Assembly: GCA_943735955.1 (NCBI GenBank)
Contig: OX030956.1
Coordinates: forward strand, 4,802,912-4,866,911
DNA length: 64,000 nt
Source of the DNA: Piscicola geometra
Taxonomy: Eukaryota > Annelida > Clitellata > Hirudinida > Piscicolidae
Direction of reading: 5' to 3'
The notes below the pieces were generated by a model. It saw only the letters and a list, made by a program, of their open reading frames with translations. It did no database searches and was not told the DNA's origin. Shown here in pieces: positions 11,100-23,449 of this stretch (positions are counted from its first letter, which is position 1; each line of letters starts with the position of its first letter). Both the position numbers and the translations under genes were made by a program.

Positions 11100-14000
11100 C
11101 ACTCTCCATTCAACATGCATTTAGAATCTTCGAACAGAACTTAGCTTACAACATGCGGTTTTATAAAACTCTCATCTCGGAGCGAGGTGCTCATAGTGTT
11201 CGTGAAATGGTGAGAAGTCCTTTGCGACGATGTGTTTGTGAGGCGTTGGGGTCGTCGTTGACGCCATTGGGTCGGTAATTCTCTGACACCATGAACGAAA
11301 GAAGTTTTACCAGCATTTTCATGGTCGTTTTTTCTTTTATAACTTCATACTGCTCCTCGCACTGATGTTTCTACCTATATTTTATCTATCCTCGAATACT
11401 TCTCCAACCTCGTGTTCGGCTGATTACACGAGTTTTTTCAAAGTCAAACTTATGCGGATCTTAGGCATCAAGCTATCTTGCTATATTTTTGAAAAATGCT
11501 TAAACTTCAGCAATGTTTGAGCGCTGGTCATAGAAACAAGAAAAATCGAGAAAAGAGGTAATTTAATATGAATAGGAAATAAAGCCATTTTAGAGCTACC
11601 ATATTCTTTGTAAGTAATCCCTTTTAATGGCTTTTTATAAAATAGTATTTTTATTTCTCACAGTTGAAGAGTTGAAAGAGAGAGATTTCTGTTTTTGTCT
11701 TTGTCACTTTATATGCTTGTTTATTCTTTATCGTGTTTTAAATCATTTTCTTCCTCTATTGCAGAGTTGTTTCAAGCGTAAAAGTTCTGTCGATAAGAAG
11801 CAAGATCAAAAGAAAATTTATCATTATTTTGTAAAGTGAACTTTCTTCTCTTTTACTCTTGCCCCTATTGTCACGTTCGTTTAAATCTGACGTTTTCATG
11901 TTTCCAATTTTTTATTTCAAGAGTTTATAATTCTCAAAAAATATTTATATTTTTATATATTATAAGATTCATCAGAATTTAATTTGGGAAAGTGAATTTG
12001 AAAGCTGTGAACCTTTGAACGCAAATAACTGCAAGAAAAAACATTAGAGAATATGAGGTTAATGAATTGAAATCCGTAGAAATGCCTGAGAGAATAAGAC
12101 ATTTTTTTAAACTAATTTCAATAAAAATTTATGTGACAAATCTCATTACATGGAAACTATTTGTACTCTTTATTGTAGGCAACCAATAAAACTGAATGAC
12201 TTATTCTTTAGAAACAACACTTTTTTCGTATAATTGCGACAGGTGTGTGTCTATAAAGTCAATGTGATTTTTGGTTTCAAAGAGTGTATTAAATTTTAAT
12301 AACTACCACAAAAATGAACACTACCTAGAGCCTCTATACGCAAACACAGTGTAACTTCAAATGCTCAATCAAGGTCATTGCAGTGCAAACTGGTTAGAAG
12401 TCGGTTCATTTGACAACCACCTCCTCACTCTTCATTCACTTTCTCATTCTCAACATCTTCGTCGTCGTTTACATCTTTGTTTCCATCATCATCCTCTTAT
12501 TTGTCCCATCCTTCCCTCAAATTACGAACGTCTAGCACACGAAAACTGTCGTCTTTACTTCTATTATTGACTATCTACCAACCCATTTTCTATTTCAAGA
12601 CCATAAACTAATTCTTAGCTGACTCGTGCTCTTACGGATGCTGCTCTAAAAAGTCTTTTCGACAAAGACTTGACACAAGCGGGACGCCATCGTTGCTTGT
12701 TTGATTGCTTCACGAACAAATGCATTAACTGCAATTTGTCAACCTTAGCCTCTAAATAGTTGGTGTTTCTGTGGTAGGGCAGATAATGTTGTGTCATCGA
12801 ACCCATGTTAGTGTAGCAGCTAAGTATTCATTAATTAGTATACACCTCCTAAATGGCTTATCTTAAAAGTAGCTTTGACAGTTACTAAGCTCCATAGGCA
12901 ACTCAATTAAAACTTATTTCATTCTCATTTTCTTCACAACTCAGCATTGAAGATTCGCAGCAGCAGTGGCCGCGCCCCACGAGAATCTGATATTAACTTT
13001 AGCGTGTAATCGTTCCTATTTCCACTTTCTTGTTTGTGCATTTTGTGAGAGTCGTTTAGTGAGGTTTTTGAAATCATTTGAAGGCATCCCTCTAACGGGC
13101 GTTCTTGTGCAAAGTGTCTATGATTTCCCCATACAATAGCTAGGTCTGCCTGTATAAATATCTGTCTCGTTGTACAAAGGTTTGGTGAGAGATATACACT
13201 TTCAATCTTTAAACAGTAACCTCCAAATAATAAAGGCATTAATTGTATGAATAATTAATTTAATTTATTAAAAATATTAATGAATTTTGAACTAAAGTAA
13301 AGAGTTGATGAATGCATGGGATGGAGTGTGGAATGTCAATGATTCTCAGCTAGAATCCATCTATCAGTGGTTTCACATGTTTGCTAGTACATTAAATTTT
13401 ATTGGTTTCATTTACTGGAAATTTTATGAGTCTATGAAGTATAATTCGAAGAATGGAATTGTGTGAAAGATTTATTAATTTCTATTCTTTCGTCTAAATT
13501 CTGTCGCCTCTCTTCAGACCAATAAATTTTAGTTGGTTACAGTGCTGCTTTCAGATGCAAAAAACAAACAACAATTTGGTTTAAAGACGTACTATCTACA
13601 CAATCAAGAAGGGACAGTATAGTTATTTCAATATAGATACACTTCAAAGATCTTTGAATGTAAGCACTCAGTGATATTATCTATAAAAACTACTTAAATT
13701 TATATTTTAAAGTCGATAGCCAGTAGGTCAAACAGATGTCCGAGTGGTATTTCCTATTGTGGAATAGAATAAGATCGCTCAATAAATCATCCTAATTAAC
13801 TCTGAAGACTTACGCTCGAGTCGAATTTAAATCGTCTAGACTTTCAGGATTGCTTATTTCAACGCTGGCTGCACGCAGTGAAAAATATAGAAATCACAAA
13901 TTCTCAAGGGAGAGCACAATATGAAACAAAGCAATGAGAAAAAGAAAAAAAAACTAATTTCGATATGGGAGCCTTTGTTTGAACTACAACAAGCTTTAAA

Positions 14001-15340
14001 TCAAATAGTGTGCAGGTCGCCAAAGCAGCATAAACACCTCTACATGCGGTCTAGGAGCTTTGGGTGAGCACCACTTCAATGGTGTCTTCCATTGTATTCT
14101 AACAAGAGCTCTTATCTGGAGCTTGATCTTCTGATCTGTATCAAGACAAGTGCAAGCTTTTAATTCTACTTAAAAAGTCAATTCTGGTATACTTTTGATT
14201 ATATTATTTTGGCAATAAGATGATTACTATAAATATGTATATATAATTTTCAATTCAATCATTGCACCTCTCATCAAACACAAATATAGAGCATCAAAGG
14301 CAAACTCAAGCACTCAACAGCTTTGAAAGCTTCAAGACACCCATCAGGAAGGTGTGGAGAAGTCCTGAATCCTTCGATCCTGAGATGCTATCTCTCTAAT
14401 TCAAGGAATGTTTGAATGCTCTTAACAAATTGAAACGTGAAAAAAAAAATTATTTTCTATTTTTAGACGCGAAATATAACTAGGATTTTCTCTCATTTAT
14501 TTATTTCATGTAATTAATAATTAATAGTAATTAGTAATTCTATACAGATAACTCGTTTTTTATTCTATAAATTGAATAATCTGAAGAAAAAAATGAAAAA
14601 AATCAACTTTTAAAGCTACTTCTCGATAAAAAATCATTTTTGAAATGAGATTACAAACAGATATTTTTGAAAATGGAAAAATAACAAGATATAACAATTT
14701 TTTGAAACGAAAAAAATAGTTTATCTGTAAATGTGAATGAAAGAGATTTCAACAAATGAAGAATAACAGAAATTAAGTCGTTTAGAGCGTTAAACTACTC
14801 AGTTTTCGTGAGCACAAACGATGAAATGAGAAGATAAGCATTAGCTTGCGTTAATCTCTCAAAAGTTATCACGTGAAACAAATAAAAATGCCCTTGCAAA
14901 CAGCTTCGATTTTTTGATAATTCTGCCGAGAAACCCGTACAAACAAATATAAATATGTATATATCATATTTAAAGGTAATATATAAATATATATATATAA
15001 ATAATATTTAAGGGTAAATAATTGAATGGAGTTGTTGGAACGACGGCAATGGAGAGTGAAAGACTTGATAAGCCAAGTTGACCAGCGAGAGAATCAAGAA
15101 AAGACGTTGAGAATTCTGTGTCTAAGGCTTCCTTAGCTGGGCATTCTGAACGCCTGCGAAATAGAGTATGAATGAGTGTCGTATTACTTTGAGATGTGTC
15201 CAGAAATATAACTCTAGATTGCTCGACCAACTAATTAATAAGTTAATTAGTTAATTTAAAAAGAACCTAATTAAATTGCTGAGTTATTAATCAAATGCTA
15301 CTTACATAACTAAATTAATTATTCAACAATCAGATTAATA
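11100..15340. other. Intergenic, no supported gene
   Basis: AT-rich unique DNA. Short open segments occur (for example a 101-codon frame on the minus strand at 12934-13239) but show no recognisable motif, splice structure or codon pattern. An AT-rich stretch with TATA runs lies at about 14940-15010. Confidence 0.5.
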
Positions 15341-15349
15341 ATCATCAAT

Positions 15350-16860
15350 CTGATTTTTAAATAATTTATAACTGATTTTTAAATAATTTATAACTGATTT
15401 TTAAATAATTTATAACTGATTTTTAAATAATTTATAACTGATTTTTAAATAATTTATAACTGATTTTTAAATAATTTATAACTGATTTTTAAATAATTTA
15501 TAACTGATTTTTAAATAATTTATAACTGATTTTTAAATAATTTATAACTGATTTTTAAATAATTTATAACTGATTTTTAAATAATTTATAACTGATTTTT
15601 AAATAATTTATAACTGATTTTTAAATAATTTATAACTGATTTTTAAATAATTTATAACTGATTTTTAAATAATTTATAACTGATTTTTAAATAATTTATA
15701 ACTGATTTTTAAATAATTTATAACTGATTTTTAAATAATTTATAACTGATTTTTAAATAATTTATAACTGATTTTTAAATAATTTATAACTGATTTTTAA
15801 ATAATTTATAACTGATTTTTAAATAATTTATAACTGATTTTTAAATAATTTATAACTGATTTTTAAATAATTTATAACTGATTTTTAAATAATTTATAAC
15901 TGATTTTTAAATAATTTATAACTGATTTTTAAATAATTTATAACTGATTTTTAAATAATTTATAACTGATTTTTAAATAATTTATAACTGATTTTTAAAT
16001 AATTTATAACTGATTTTTAAATAATTTATAACTGATTTTTAAATAATTTATAACTGATTTTTAAATAATTTATAACTGATTTTTAAATAATTTATAACTG
16101 ATTTTTAAATAATTTATAACTGATTTTTAAATAATTTATAACTGATTTTTAAATAATTTATAACTGATTTTTAAATAATTTATAACTGATTTTTAAATAA
16201 TTTATAACTGATTTTTAAATAATTTATAACTGATTTTTAAATAATTTATAACTGATTTTTAAATAATTTATAACTGATTTTTAAATAATTTATAACTGAT
16301 TTTTAAATAATTTATAACTGATTTTTAAATAATTTATAACTGATTTTTAAATAATTTATAACTGATTTTTAAATAATTTATAACTGATTTTTAAATAATT
16401 TATAACTGATTTTTAAATAATTTATAACTGATTTTTAAATAATTTATAACTGATTTTTAAATAATTTATAACTGATTTTTAAATAATTTATAACTGATTT
16501 TTAAATAATTTATAACTGATTTTTAAATAATTTATAACTGATTTTTAAATAATTTATAACTGATTTTTAAATAATTTATAACTGATTTTTAAATAATTTA
16601 TAACTGATTTTTAAATAATTTATAACTGATTTTTAAATAATTTATAACTGATTTTTAAATAATTTATAACTGATTTTTAAATAATTTATAACTGATTTTT
16701 AAATAATTTATAACTGATTTTTAAATAATTTATAACTGATTTTTAAATAATTTATAACTGATTTTTAAATAATTTATAACTGATTTTTAAATAATTTATA
16801 ACTGATTTTTAAATAATTTATAACTGATTTTTAAATAATTTATAACTGATTTTTAAATAA
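15350..16860 (+). repeat. 22-bp satellite, about 68 near-identical copies
   Basis: The unit AACTGATTTTTAAATAATTT plus AT (22 bp) repeats from about 15350 to 16860. I saw no internal variants, in contrast to the other arrays in the window. It starts in AT-rich sequence containing a partial unit (AATCTGATTTTTAAATAA) and stops at TTAAATAACTTTCCC, only about 38 bases past the stop codon of the minus-strand DHHC gene, so it probably lies in or abuts that gene's 3' UTR. Confidence 0.97.
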
Positions 16861-16897
16861 CTTTCCCACAAATAACTACATTATGTAGCTTGGCCAC

Positions 16898-17645
16898 CTA
16901 GACGTTCTGGAGAGCTCCCTCGGGCATGCTGTAGAGCCTCCGCTTCAGCGCCACATCCACCTCGTCTGCGTATTGAGGATTCACCGGGAAAGATGTCCCG
17001 TCGCCCAGGCTGGTCGAGGGAAGTGTTTTTCATGGGAACGTTAGAGATTTGCAGTTGGATTTTTATGGATATTACTTATATTATAAGGAAGGGAAACTTT
17101 TCTTTACCGGTCAGTGTATTAGTAGTAAACTAATTAATTAATTATATAGACAAGAGCATACACACAAGAAACACAAAAAATCACACACACACGCACGCAC
17201 ACAGACACACACACAAACACATTCACACACACACACACACACATCCACCTGGAATGCACCGGAAAGAACCATTGCAAGGTTTTCCTACCAAAGACCTGTG
17301 TGAAGTTGTTGTGGACGCCAAGATGAAATGCTTTCTTGTAGCGTCCTGTCAGGAAGTTTGCTGTCTGGAAAAGCTCTAGGGAGTGTTGTTGCAGTGGTGG
17401 TGGTGGTGGTTGAATGGTTGAGTAGTGGTTGTTGCAGTGGTGGTGGTGGTTGAGTGGTTGAGTAGTGGTTGTGTAGTGGTGGTTGAGTAGTGGTTGAATG
17501 TTGATAGTAGTGATGATATCAAGTAGTGATAATGATTCAGTCATTGTCTTAAAAGCAACTCAATCAGACACACACACCACCACTACTTCCCAAAAAGTTT
17601 AACTCCATCAAAACACACACACACACACACACACACATACACTCT

Positions 17646-17725
<80 letters not shown>

Positions 17726-20700
17726 CGAAAGAACCTAGGGTGGTCTTGTTGACGAGGAGTAGGTAGACATGCAGCAGTGTGAGGATGAAGAGGCCTATGG
17801 AGAAGAGAGACGACAACAACCACAGGAACAACAGGTGGGCTGAGAGGCCTGGTGAAGCCTTCAGGCCATCCTCCTGTCGTCGTGATGGTTGTGTGGTGGC
17901 GTGTGGTGGTGTGTGGTAGTTGTGTGGGGGCTTGTGGTAGTTGTGTGTTGTAGTGAAGAATGGTGTTTGTGTGGTGGCGTGTGGTAGTGTCTTGTGTGGT
18001 AGTGAGGCATGGCGGGTTTATACAGAAAAAGCTATGATGATCATCATCATCACTATCATCACCATCATCACAAGATTGCTCATCGTTTTGTCAAATCTTG
18101 GATTAATCTTTACGAAAATAATAAATCTGTTTTAAAGAAATACTTTAAAAATTTAAGTTGTAAAATATTAAATTAAATTTGAAAATTTTTACACACAATC
18201 CCTAAAACTATAGCTTAATCTATAACTACAACACAAACTACAAATAAAACAACTAAAACAACAACAACTACCACTACAACAACAACCACAACAAAAACAA
18301 CAACAACTACCACTACCACCACAACAACCACAACAACAAAAACAACTACCCCCACAACAACCACAACAAAAACAACAACAACTACCACTACCACCACAAC
18401 AACCACAACAACAAAAACAACTACCCCCACAACAACCACAACAACAACTACCACTACCACCACAACAACCACAACAACAAAAACAACTACCCCCAAAACA
18501 ACCACAACAACAACAACCACAACAACAACAACAACAACAAGTACCGCGAGCATGCTCATGGAGGTATCGCAGAGGGAGTAGCTGATGAAGAGGCAGTAGA
18601 GGAGGCCGTAGAAGAGGAAGAGAACGAAGAACTTGTAGTTCATGAAGCCGACGCAGTTGTTCACCCTGGTTGGGTGGAGTGGGTGGTCGGTATGGGTGGG
18701 TGAAGTGGTGGGGAAGGGGTGGGCGGGTGAAGTGGTGGGGGAAGGGGTGGGTGAAGTTGTGTAGTGGAGTGGTGTGGTGGAGTGGAGGAGAGATTGAGTG
18801 GTGGAAAGGATGGTGTGGTGGAAGGCTGGAGAAGGGGTAGTGAGATGGAATTGGTAGGTAAAGTGACATAAAAAAATGAAAAAGAGTTGGATGGTGGGTA
18901 TGGTGGTGTGGTGGGAAGGGTGGTGCGGTCAAAACAGTGGTTAACCGGTAGAAAGAAATAATCAAAGATGAAAGAGGGAAAAAGTCAAAATTAAAAACTC
19001 AAGCAGTATAATGCATTGATCTGTAATGTGAAAAGATCGATTCAGTGTTCGGATCAATGAAACTATCATGCTGCACGTAGTTGCTTGTACTTATTAGTCA
19101 GAAGGAAGTGTTTGAGGTGTAGGGATGATGATGGTAGGGTGTGTGTGGTGGGAGAATGTGTGGTGGGAGGATGTGTGGAGGGAGGATGTGTGGTGGGAAG
19201 ATGTGTGGTGGGAGGATGTGTGGTGGGAGGATGTGTGGTGGGAGGATGTGTGGTGGGAGGATGTGTGGTGGGAGGATGTGTGGTGGGAGGATGTGTGGTG
19301 GGAGGATGTGTGGTGGGAGGATGTGTGGTGGGAGGATGTGTGGTGGGAAGATGTGTGGTGGGAGGATGTGTGGTGGGAGGATGTGTGGTGGGAGGATGTG
19401 TGGTGGGAGGATGTGTGGTGGGAGGATGTGTGGTGGGAGGATGTGTGGTGGGAAGATGTGTGGTGGGAAGATGTGTGGTGGGAAGATGTGTGGTGGGAAG
19501 ATGTGTGGTGGGAGGATGTGTGGTGGGAGGATGTGTGGTGGGAGGATGTGTGGTGGGAGGATGTGTGGTGGGAGGATGTGTGGTGGGAAGATGTGTGGTG
19601 GGAGGATGTGTGGTGGGAAGATGTGTGGTGGGAGGATGTGTGGTGGGAGGATGTGTGGTGGGAGGATGTGTGGTGGGAAGATGTGTGATGGGAAGATGTG
19701 TGGTGGGAGGATGTGTGGTGGGAGGATGTGATGGAAGGATGAAAAGTGGATTAAGTGGCCAACCATGGGCAATGATGGTCCATCTTCAAAACGCAACTGA
19801 AAATATGTTATAATAACGATGACAATAACGAAAATATTTTATGCTTGAAATAAGTTAATTGAAGCATTATTGATTATTTATTAGGTATCAATATTAATAA
19901 TAGTATTCTTGTTGTTGTTCTTATTGCTATAATAAATATACTCATAATAATAAAAGCATAATTAACAAATAAACTATAATCTCACGTTCCGCAGACGGAG
20001 CAATGGTGACAGCGGTCTGGTTTGAAACACCTGCACACGCTGCAGTATCTGACCGCTGTGAGGTGGTCATAAAAGTTATTAACCTTGAAATGGTAATAAA
20101 AGTAGTGGTGTCTCAAGTAGATTTATAGCAATAGTTTTTTGAACGTTTTAAAAAGTTTGAATAAAATGTATAAATCAAATTGATTTGCCAATAAAAACTT
20201 TGGAAAATTAACAAGAAAACTTAAAATAATTAAAATCTTATTTTTTGAACAAATAAATCTACAAAGTACGCATGCACTGCACCTCCGGAGACATTTCTGC
20301 ACAGGATGGGGAGGTTCTTGGAGCTTTCGGAGAGGATGATGCGGATGTCTCGGACATTATCGTCTGCCTCCAACTTTTCAACCTGTTCGCCTGCTTTGAA
20401 GAACTGTGGCGGTTGAATGATTTGAGAGGTTTTAATTAGGTTACTAGAAGGTAAATTAAATTCAGTGGTTTGCTTTCAAGATTGATTATAAATAATAATT
20501 TACATATTTTTAAATAAATTTTATAATTTAAATCGTTTTATATGCATTGAAAAAATATTATGCATTGAAAAAACTTTTTCTGGAGGTCTTTGGATTGGAG
20601 TGTAAGCTGTTTTGAGAAAAGACCAAAAGAATAAAAAGAGAATAACGTGATATGGTATGAATCTGAACGCTGAAATAAAATTTAAATTAATTTTATTAAA

Positions 20701-21105
20701 GTAGAAAAAATATTATAATAAACCTTAATAAAATTAATAAATTAAATGTTGGAATTGTGAACTTTTATAACTCACCTATAGTCTTGATGCTACCAAGACA
20801 ATCTATTAAATTAAAAATATCATTAAATCATAAGAATACAAGACTAAAGTTTTGATATACTTGATCTGATTGACCAAATATGAAACAAAGTATGGTAGTA
20901 AATACAGAGTAAGTTGAATTTGATCAATTATTTTTTTTGCAAATTTAAAAAACCCTATTTAGTATTTGAAAAGATAAAATTCAAACTTACTGTAGCAATA
21001 ATGGAAAAGATAGACATAGTAGGACCAAACTACAAGAGTAACCACAATGAAGATTGGAACTTTTTTTAAACACTCAAAACACTTCCACAAACAATCTATA
21101 AACAT
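16898..21105 (-). CDS. Palmitoyltransferase, DHHC family (ZDHHC2/15/20-like), complete, 10 exons
   Basis: Transfers palmitate from palmitoyl-CoA to protein cysteines at Golgi, endosome or plasma membranes. Exons (minus, 5' to 3'): 21105-20991, 20802-20776, 20669-20575, 20403-20270, 20048-19986, 19796-19764, 18665-18545, 17873-17735, 17375-17249, 17009-16898. All junctions have GT/AG and matching phases; the sum is 966 nt, 321 residues. The start ATG gives [17 protein letters not shown] before TM1 (about 16-36, with VVWSYYVY). TM2 is about 52-74. The zinc-binding Cys-rich domain reads [19 protein letters not shown]. The catalytic KMDHHCPW has its acyl-accepting Cys at about 154, then [15 protein letters not shown]3 is about 168-188 and TM4 about 207-234. 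After TM4 come a TTLE motif (family TTxE) and NNFTQVFG (PaCCT-like), then [10 protein letters not shown], typical of the ZDHHC2/15/20 group. Two exons are microexons (27 and 33 bp). The gene is divergent from the + gene at 22043. Confidence 0.94.
17160..17250 (+). repeat. (CA)n-rich tract in last intron of the DHHC gene
   Basis: CA/CACG dinucleotide runs at 17183-17242 end only a few bases from the exon 9 donor (AG/GTGGATGTGTG on the minus strand), so the intron begins almost directly with the microsatellite. Confidence 0.8.
17612..17723 (+). repeat. (CA)n microsatellite in DHHC intron 8
   Basis: About 55 CA units with a few interruptions (TACACTCT, CAAA). The tract begins about 12 bases after the exon 8 donor on the minus strand. 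Confidence 0.95.
18235..18541 (+). repeat. CAA/ACC-rich microsatellite in DHHC intron 7
   Basis: Interleaved ACAACAACA and ACTACCACT blocks, with larger repeated segments. On the minus strand the intron donor GTACTT is followed at once by TTG triplets, so the array starts within six bases of the splice site. Poly-Val or poly-Cys reading frames over it are artefacts. Confidence 0.9.
19137..19737 (+). repeat. 15-bp minisatellite, unit GGAGGATGTGTGGTG, about 39 copies
   Basis: Near-perfect 15-bp units with a GGAGG/GGAAG alternation. The array sits in DHHC intron 6, between the 33-bp catalytic microexon (19796-19764) and the exon that completes the zinc-binding domain (18665). It starts about 27 bases past the microexon donor. 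The 15-bp period gives continuous open frames on both strands that are not genes. Confidence 0.95.
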
Positions 21106-22042
21106 AATAAGTTTTTTATTGTTATATGAATATTTGCAAACTAAATCTAAATCTCTAAATACCGAGAATTGACAGCTATATCACATTTAATATATATTTG
21201 AAATAATAAACACATTAACAAATATTAAAAGTGAATTAGGAAGTATAGAAATATAATTTAAAATTTATAATATTGCTAAATACAATTAAATAAAAATTGT
21301 ATTATGAAAAATAAATTGTTTGCTTGTTTTTATTTGAATAAAATGCTCATAATTATTTTGAAAAAAAATTAAAATGATGAAAAATTCAAAAGCTCTGCAA
21401 CCTGTTACAGGTAAAGGCCAGTTAAAGAAGAACGTGTTCAAAAACTAAGTTAAAAATTAAAACCTACTTTTTTCGTTAATATTTTCAGTATATTTATTAG
21501 TTAATTGCCAATCAATTTGCTGGTTTCGATTCTATTAGTAATTTTTCTCTTAAAATGTTATATTAAAAACATTTCAATAAATTCATTTATGGAAATGAGT
21601 GAGATTGAAGTTTTACATTGTGGTTTACCTTGATATTTTATTATTTTAAAGGTCTCGACTATTATGGTTTATGTATTTAATACTAATAATAACAATAATA
21701 ATAAATATATTATTTTGATCATATTAAAAGTTAATACTAAACTACATAGTTTCGATTATGTATTATTGAATTGGTATTGAAAATGTCAGTGAAGATAGAT
21801 TTTGAAGTGCACTTGTGTAGATTCAAAGTTCCCAAAAACACCCATATACTGAGTCCTGTGCACATGCTTAGTTAATGAGGAAAGTAGTGGCATGTTGTGG
21901 CTTGGATGTAGCTTAGAGGCGGACCATATATGAAAATAAACTGAATAAATTAATCAGCATTCCTTGCGCTCTTAAACCATATAAAGGAGTTGAAGGCTCA
22001 TTTCTCGGCGTGTTCTATTTGCTTCCTGCTTGTCTTTTTGCA
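21106..22042. promoter_or_regulatory. Divergent intergenic promoter region with TATA box for the + gene
   Basis: The 0.94 kb between the DHHC start (minus) and the next gene (plus) contains CATATAAAGG at 21978-21987, with TATAAA at 21980-21985. This is about 60 bases ahead of the ATG at 22043 and well placed for a start site near 22010. The rest is AT-rich with no other clear element. Confidence 0.45.
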
Positions 22043-23449
22043 ATGCCTATTGGAAAAATCTCAAGTTATGAAAAGCGATCTTTTGGGTCAGAAAACAAAT
22101 CGCAAAGTAGCCTCGAAACTAATAACTCGTCTATCACCAAGGTAAAGTATTTTTTATATAATAAAACGCGACATATGTTTATAAGTTCTAAGACTAACTT
22201 ATTAAATCGTTTTAAAAAATTAAATTCAACTAAAATTTAAAGAAATAACATTACATTTTTCCTCATTTCGTAGGAAGAAGAAACGTTTACAAAATACTTC
22301 GATGGCGATGGGGTGGAGATGGTTCAGAACGGAGGTGAAGTGACACTGAGACAGAGGTCCAGAGTGCAGCCCTTTGAAGACGTGGAAGACATTTTCCAGA
22401 CGAGTAACTTGTCATTGAGGAGGGGAGAGTCCGTGATGGATGTGGAAATCAAGCTGGCGAAGGAAAAGGAAGATGAGTGGAGAAGGAATAAGGGCTTGTG
22501 TGAGAGGATGAATTCAGAAACAAAAGATATCATCGTTTTTCTTCTCGAAAACCAAGAAAACGAAGATGGAGAAACGACTTCGAAGAAACTTCCGCCTTAC
22601 CGGGAAGAAGCGATCAAGAGGCTGTCCGAGAGGCGTCTGCAGACGGAGTTCTTGGAGAACAAAAGACGAGAGCTGGACCTGATGAACGAAGGCAAGATAC
22701 AGAGCTTGTCCAAAGGGATCGTCATCGACGCGATTGAGAAGCCCACGTACAGGAAGTCCGAGTACAGCAGAGAAGAGTTGCAGGGAGTGTCTCTGATGGT
22801 GCTGAAGAGCATGTTCCATGAGAACGCCTGCAAGGAGAGGGAGGCGAGTGAAAAAGACGAAGAACTGAAGAGTTGTACGATCGGAAGGTCCAGGAGCCTT
22901 TTCATAGAGCTTGAAAACATTACCAAGGAACACAATTTCGAGAAAGAAAAGATCAAACATGGAAAAATTAAGAATGGAAATCAAATTAGTTTGACTTCAC
23001 TGCAAGATAAGGATGTTTCAAATGATACAACCATCGAAACACCTCAACCATCAATCAGAAGCTCAACAAATGTAGAAAAAAGTGAAAAAGTTCAAATAGA
23101 AATCAGCAAAGGAAACATTGAAAAGATAAAAAATGATTTATTAGAAACTTCTAAACTGGCAAACGATAAAGAGGCTAGCGAACAAAGCGAAGAAATATCA
23201 ATTTACAGAAATAAAAACGGATTTAAAGACACCAGTTCAGTCCCAGAAAAAAGTCAAGTAACGAAGAAAGTTTCCAAAATCGATGATGACTTGAAAGCGG
23301 ATTCCAAAAAAGTAGAAAGAAGAGCTTCTTTGGGACCAGGCAGGTTTGCAAGGCTGGTGAGACACGGAAACACCGAGAACATGATTGCCAAGGAGATCGA
23401 AGCGTGCAAGCAGAGAGAACTAGAGCTACAGTTAGAAATGCTTTTGTAA
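22043..23449 (+). CDS. AKAP2/MISP C-terminal-like protein, 2 exons
   Basis: Exon 1 is 22043-22141 (ATG in MPIGKISSYEK; donor AAG/GTAAAG). Exon 2 is 22274-23449 (acceptor TCGTAG), both phase 0, giving about 424 residues. The frame extends upstream of 22043 without an ATG, so 22043 is the first plausible start, and a TATA box sits about 60 bases above it. The product is charged and mostly helical. Two segments, VMDVEIKLAKEKEDEWRRNKG (about residues 85-105) and NMIAKEIEACKQRELELQLE near the C terminus, resemble the x-E-x-E-I-x-x-A-x-E-R-E-x-E-L-R repeats of the AKAP2 C-terminal/MISP family, whose members bind actin or anchor kinases. RRASLGPGRFARLVR precedes the last helix and contains an RRAS site of the PKA type. 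A strongly basic/acidic linker (about 230-360) looks disordered. The family link is motif-level only. A + strand AATAAA is at 23643-23648. Confidence 0.7.

Noticed and set aside
12934..13239. 101-codon minus frame
   Set aside because: No motif, no splice or promoter signal, and length within chance for this region.
18189..18965. Cys/Gly- and Val-rich minus frames resembling cysteine-rich proteins
   Set aside because: They are read from a CAA/ACC microsatellite in a DHHC intron; only 18665-18545 is real coding sequence.
19085..19813. Gly/Cys/Val- and His/Pro-rich frames at 19.1-19.8 kb
   Set aside because: They are translations of the 15-bp intronic minisatellite; the minus one also swallows the real DHHC microexon by chance.
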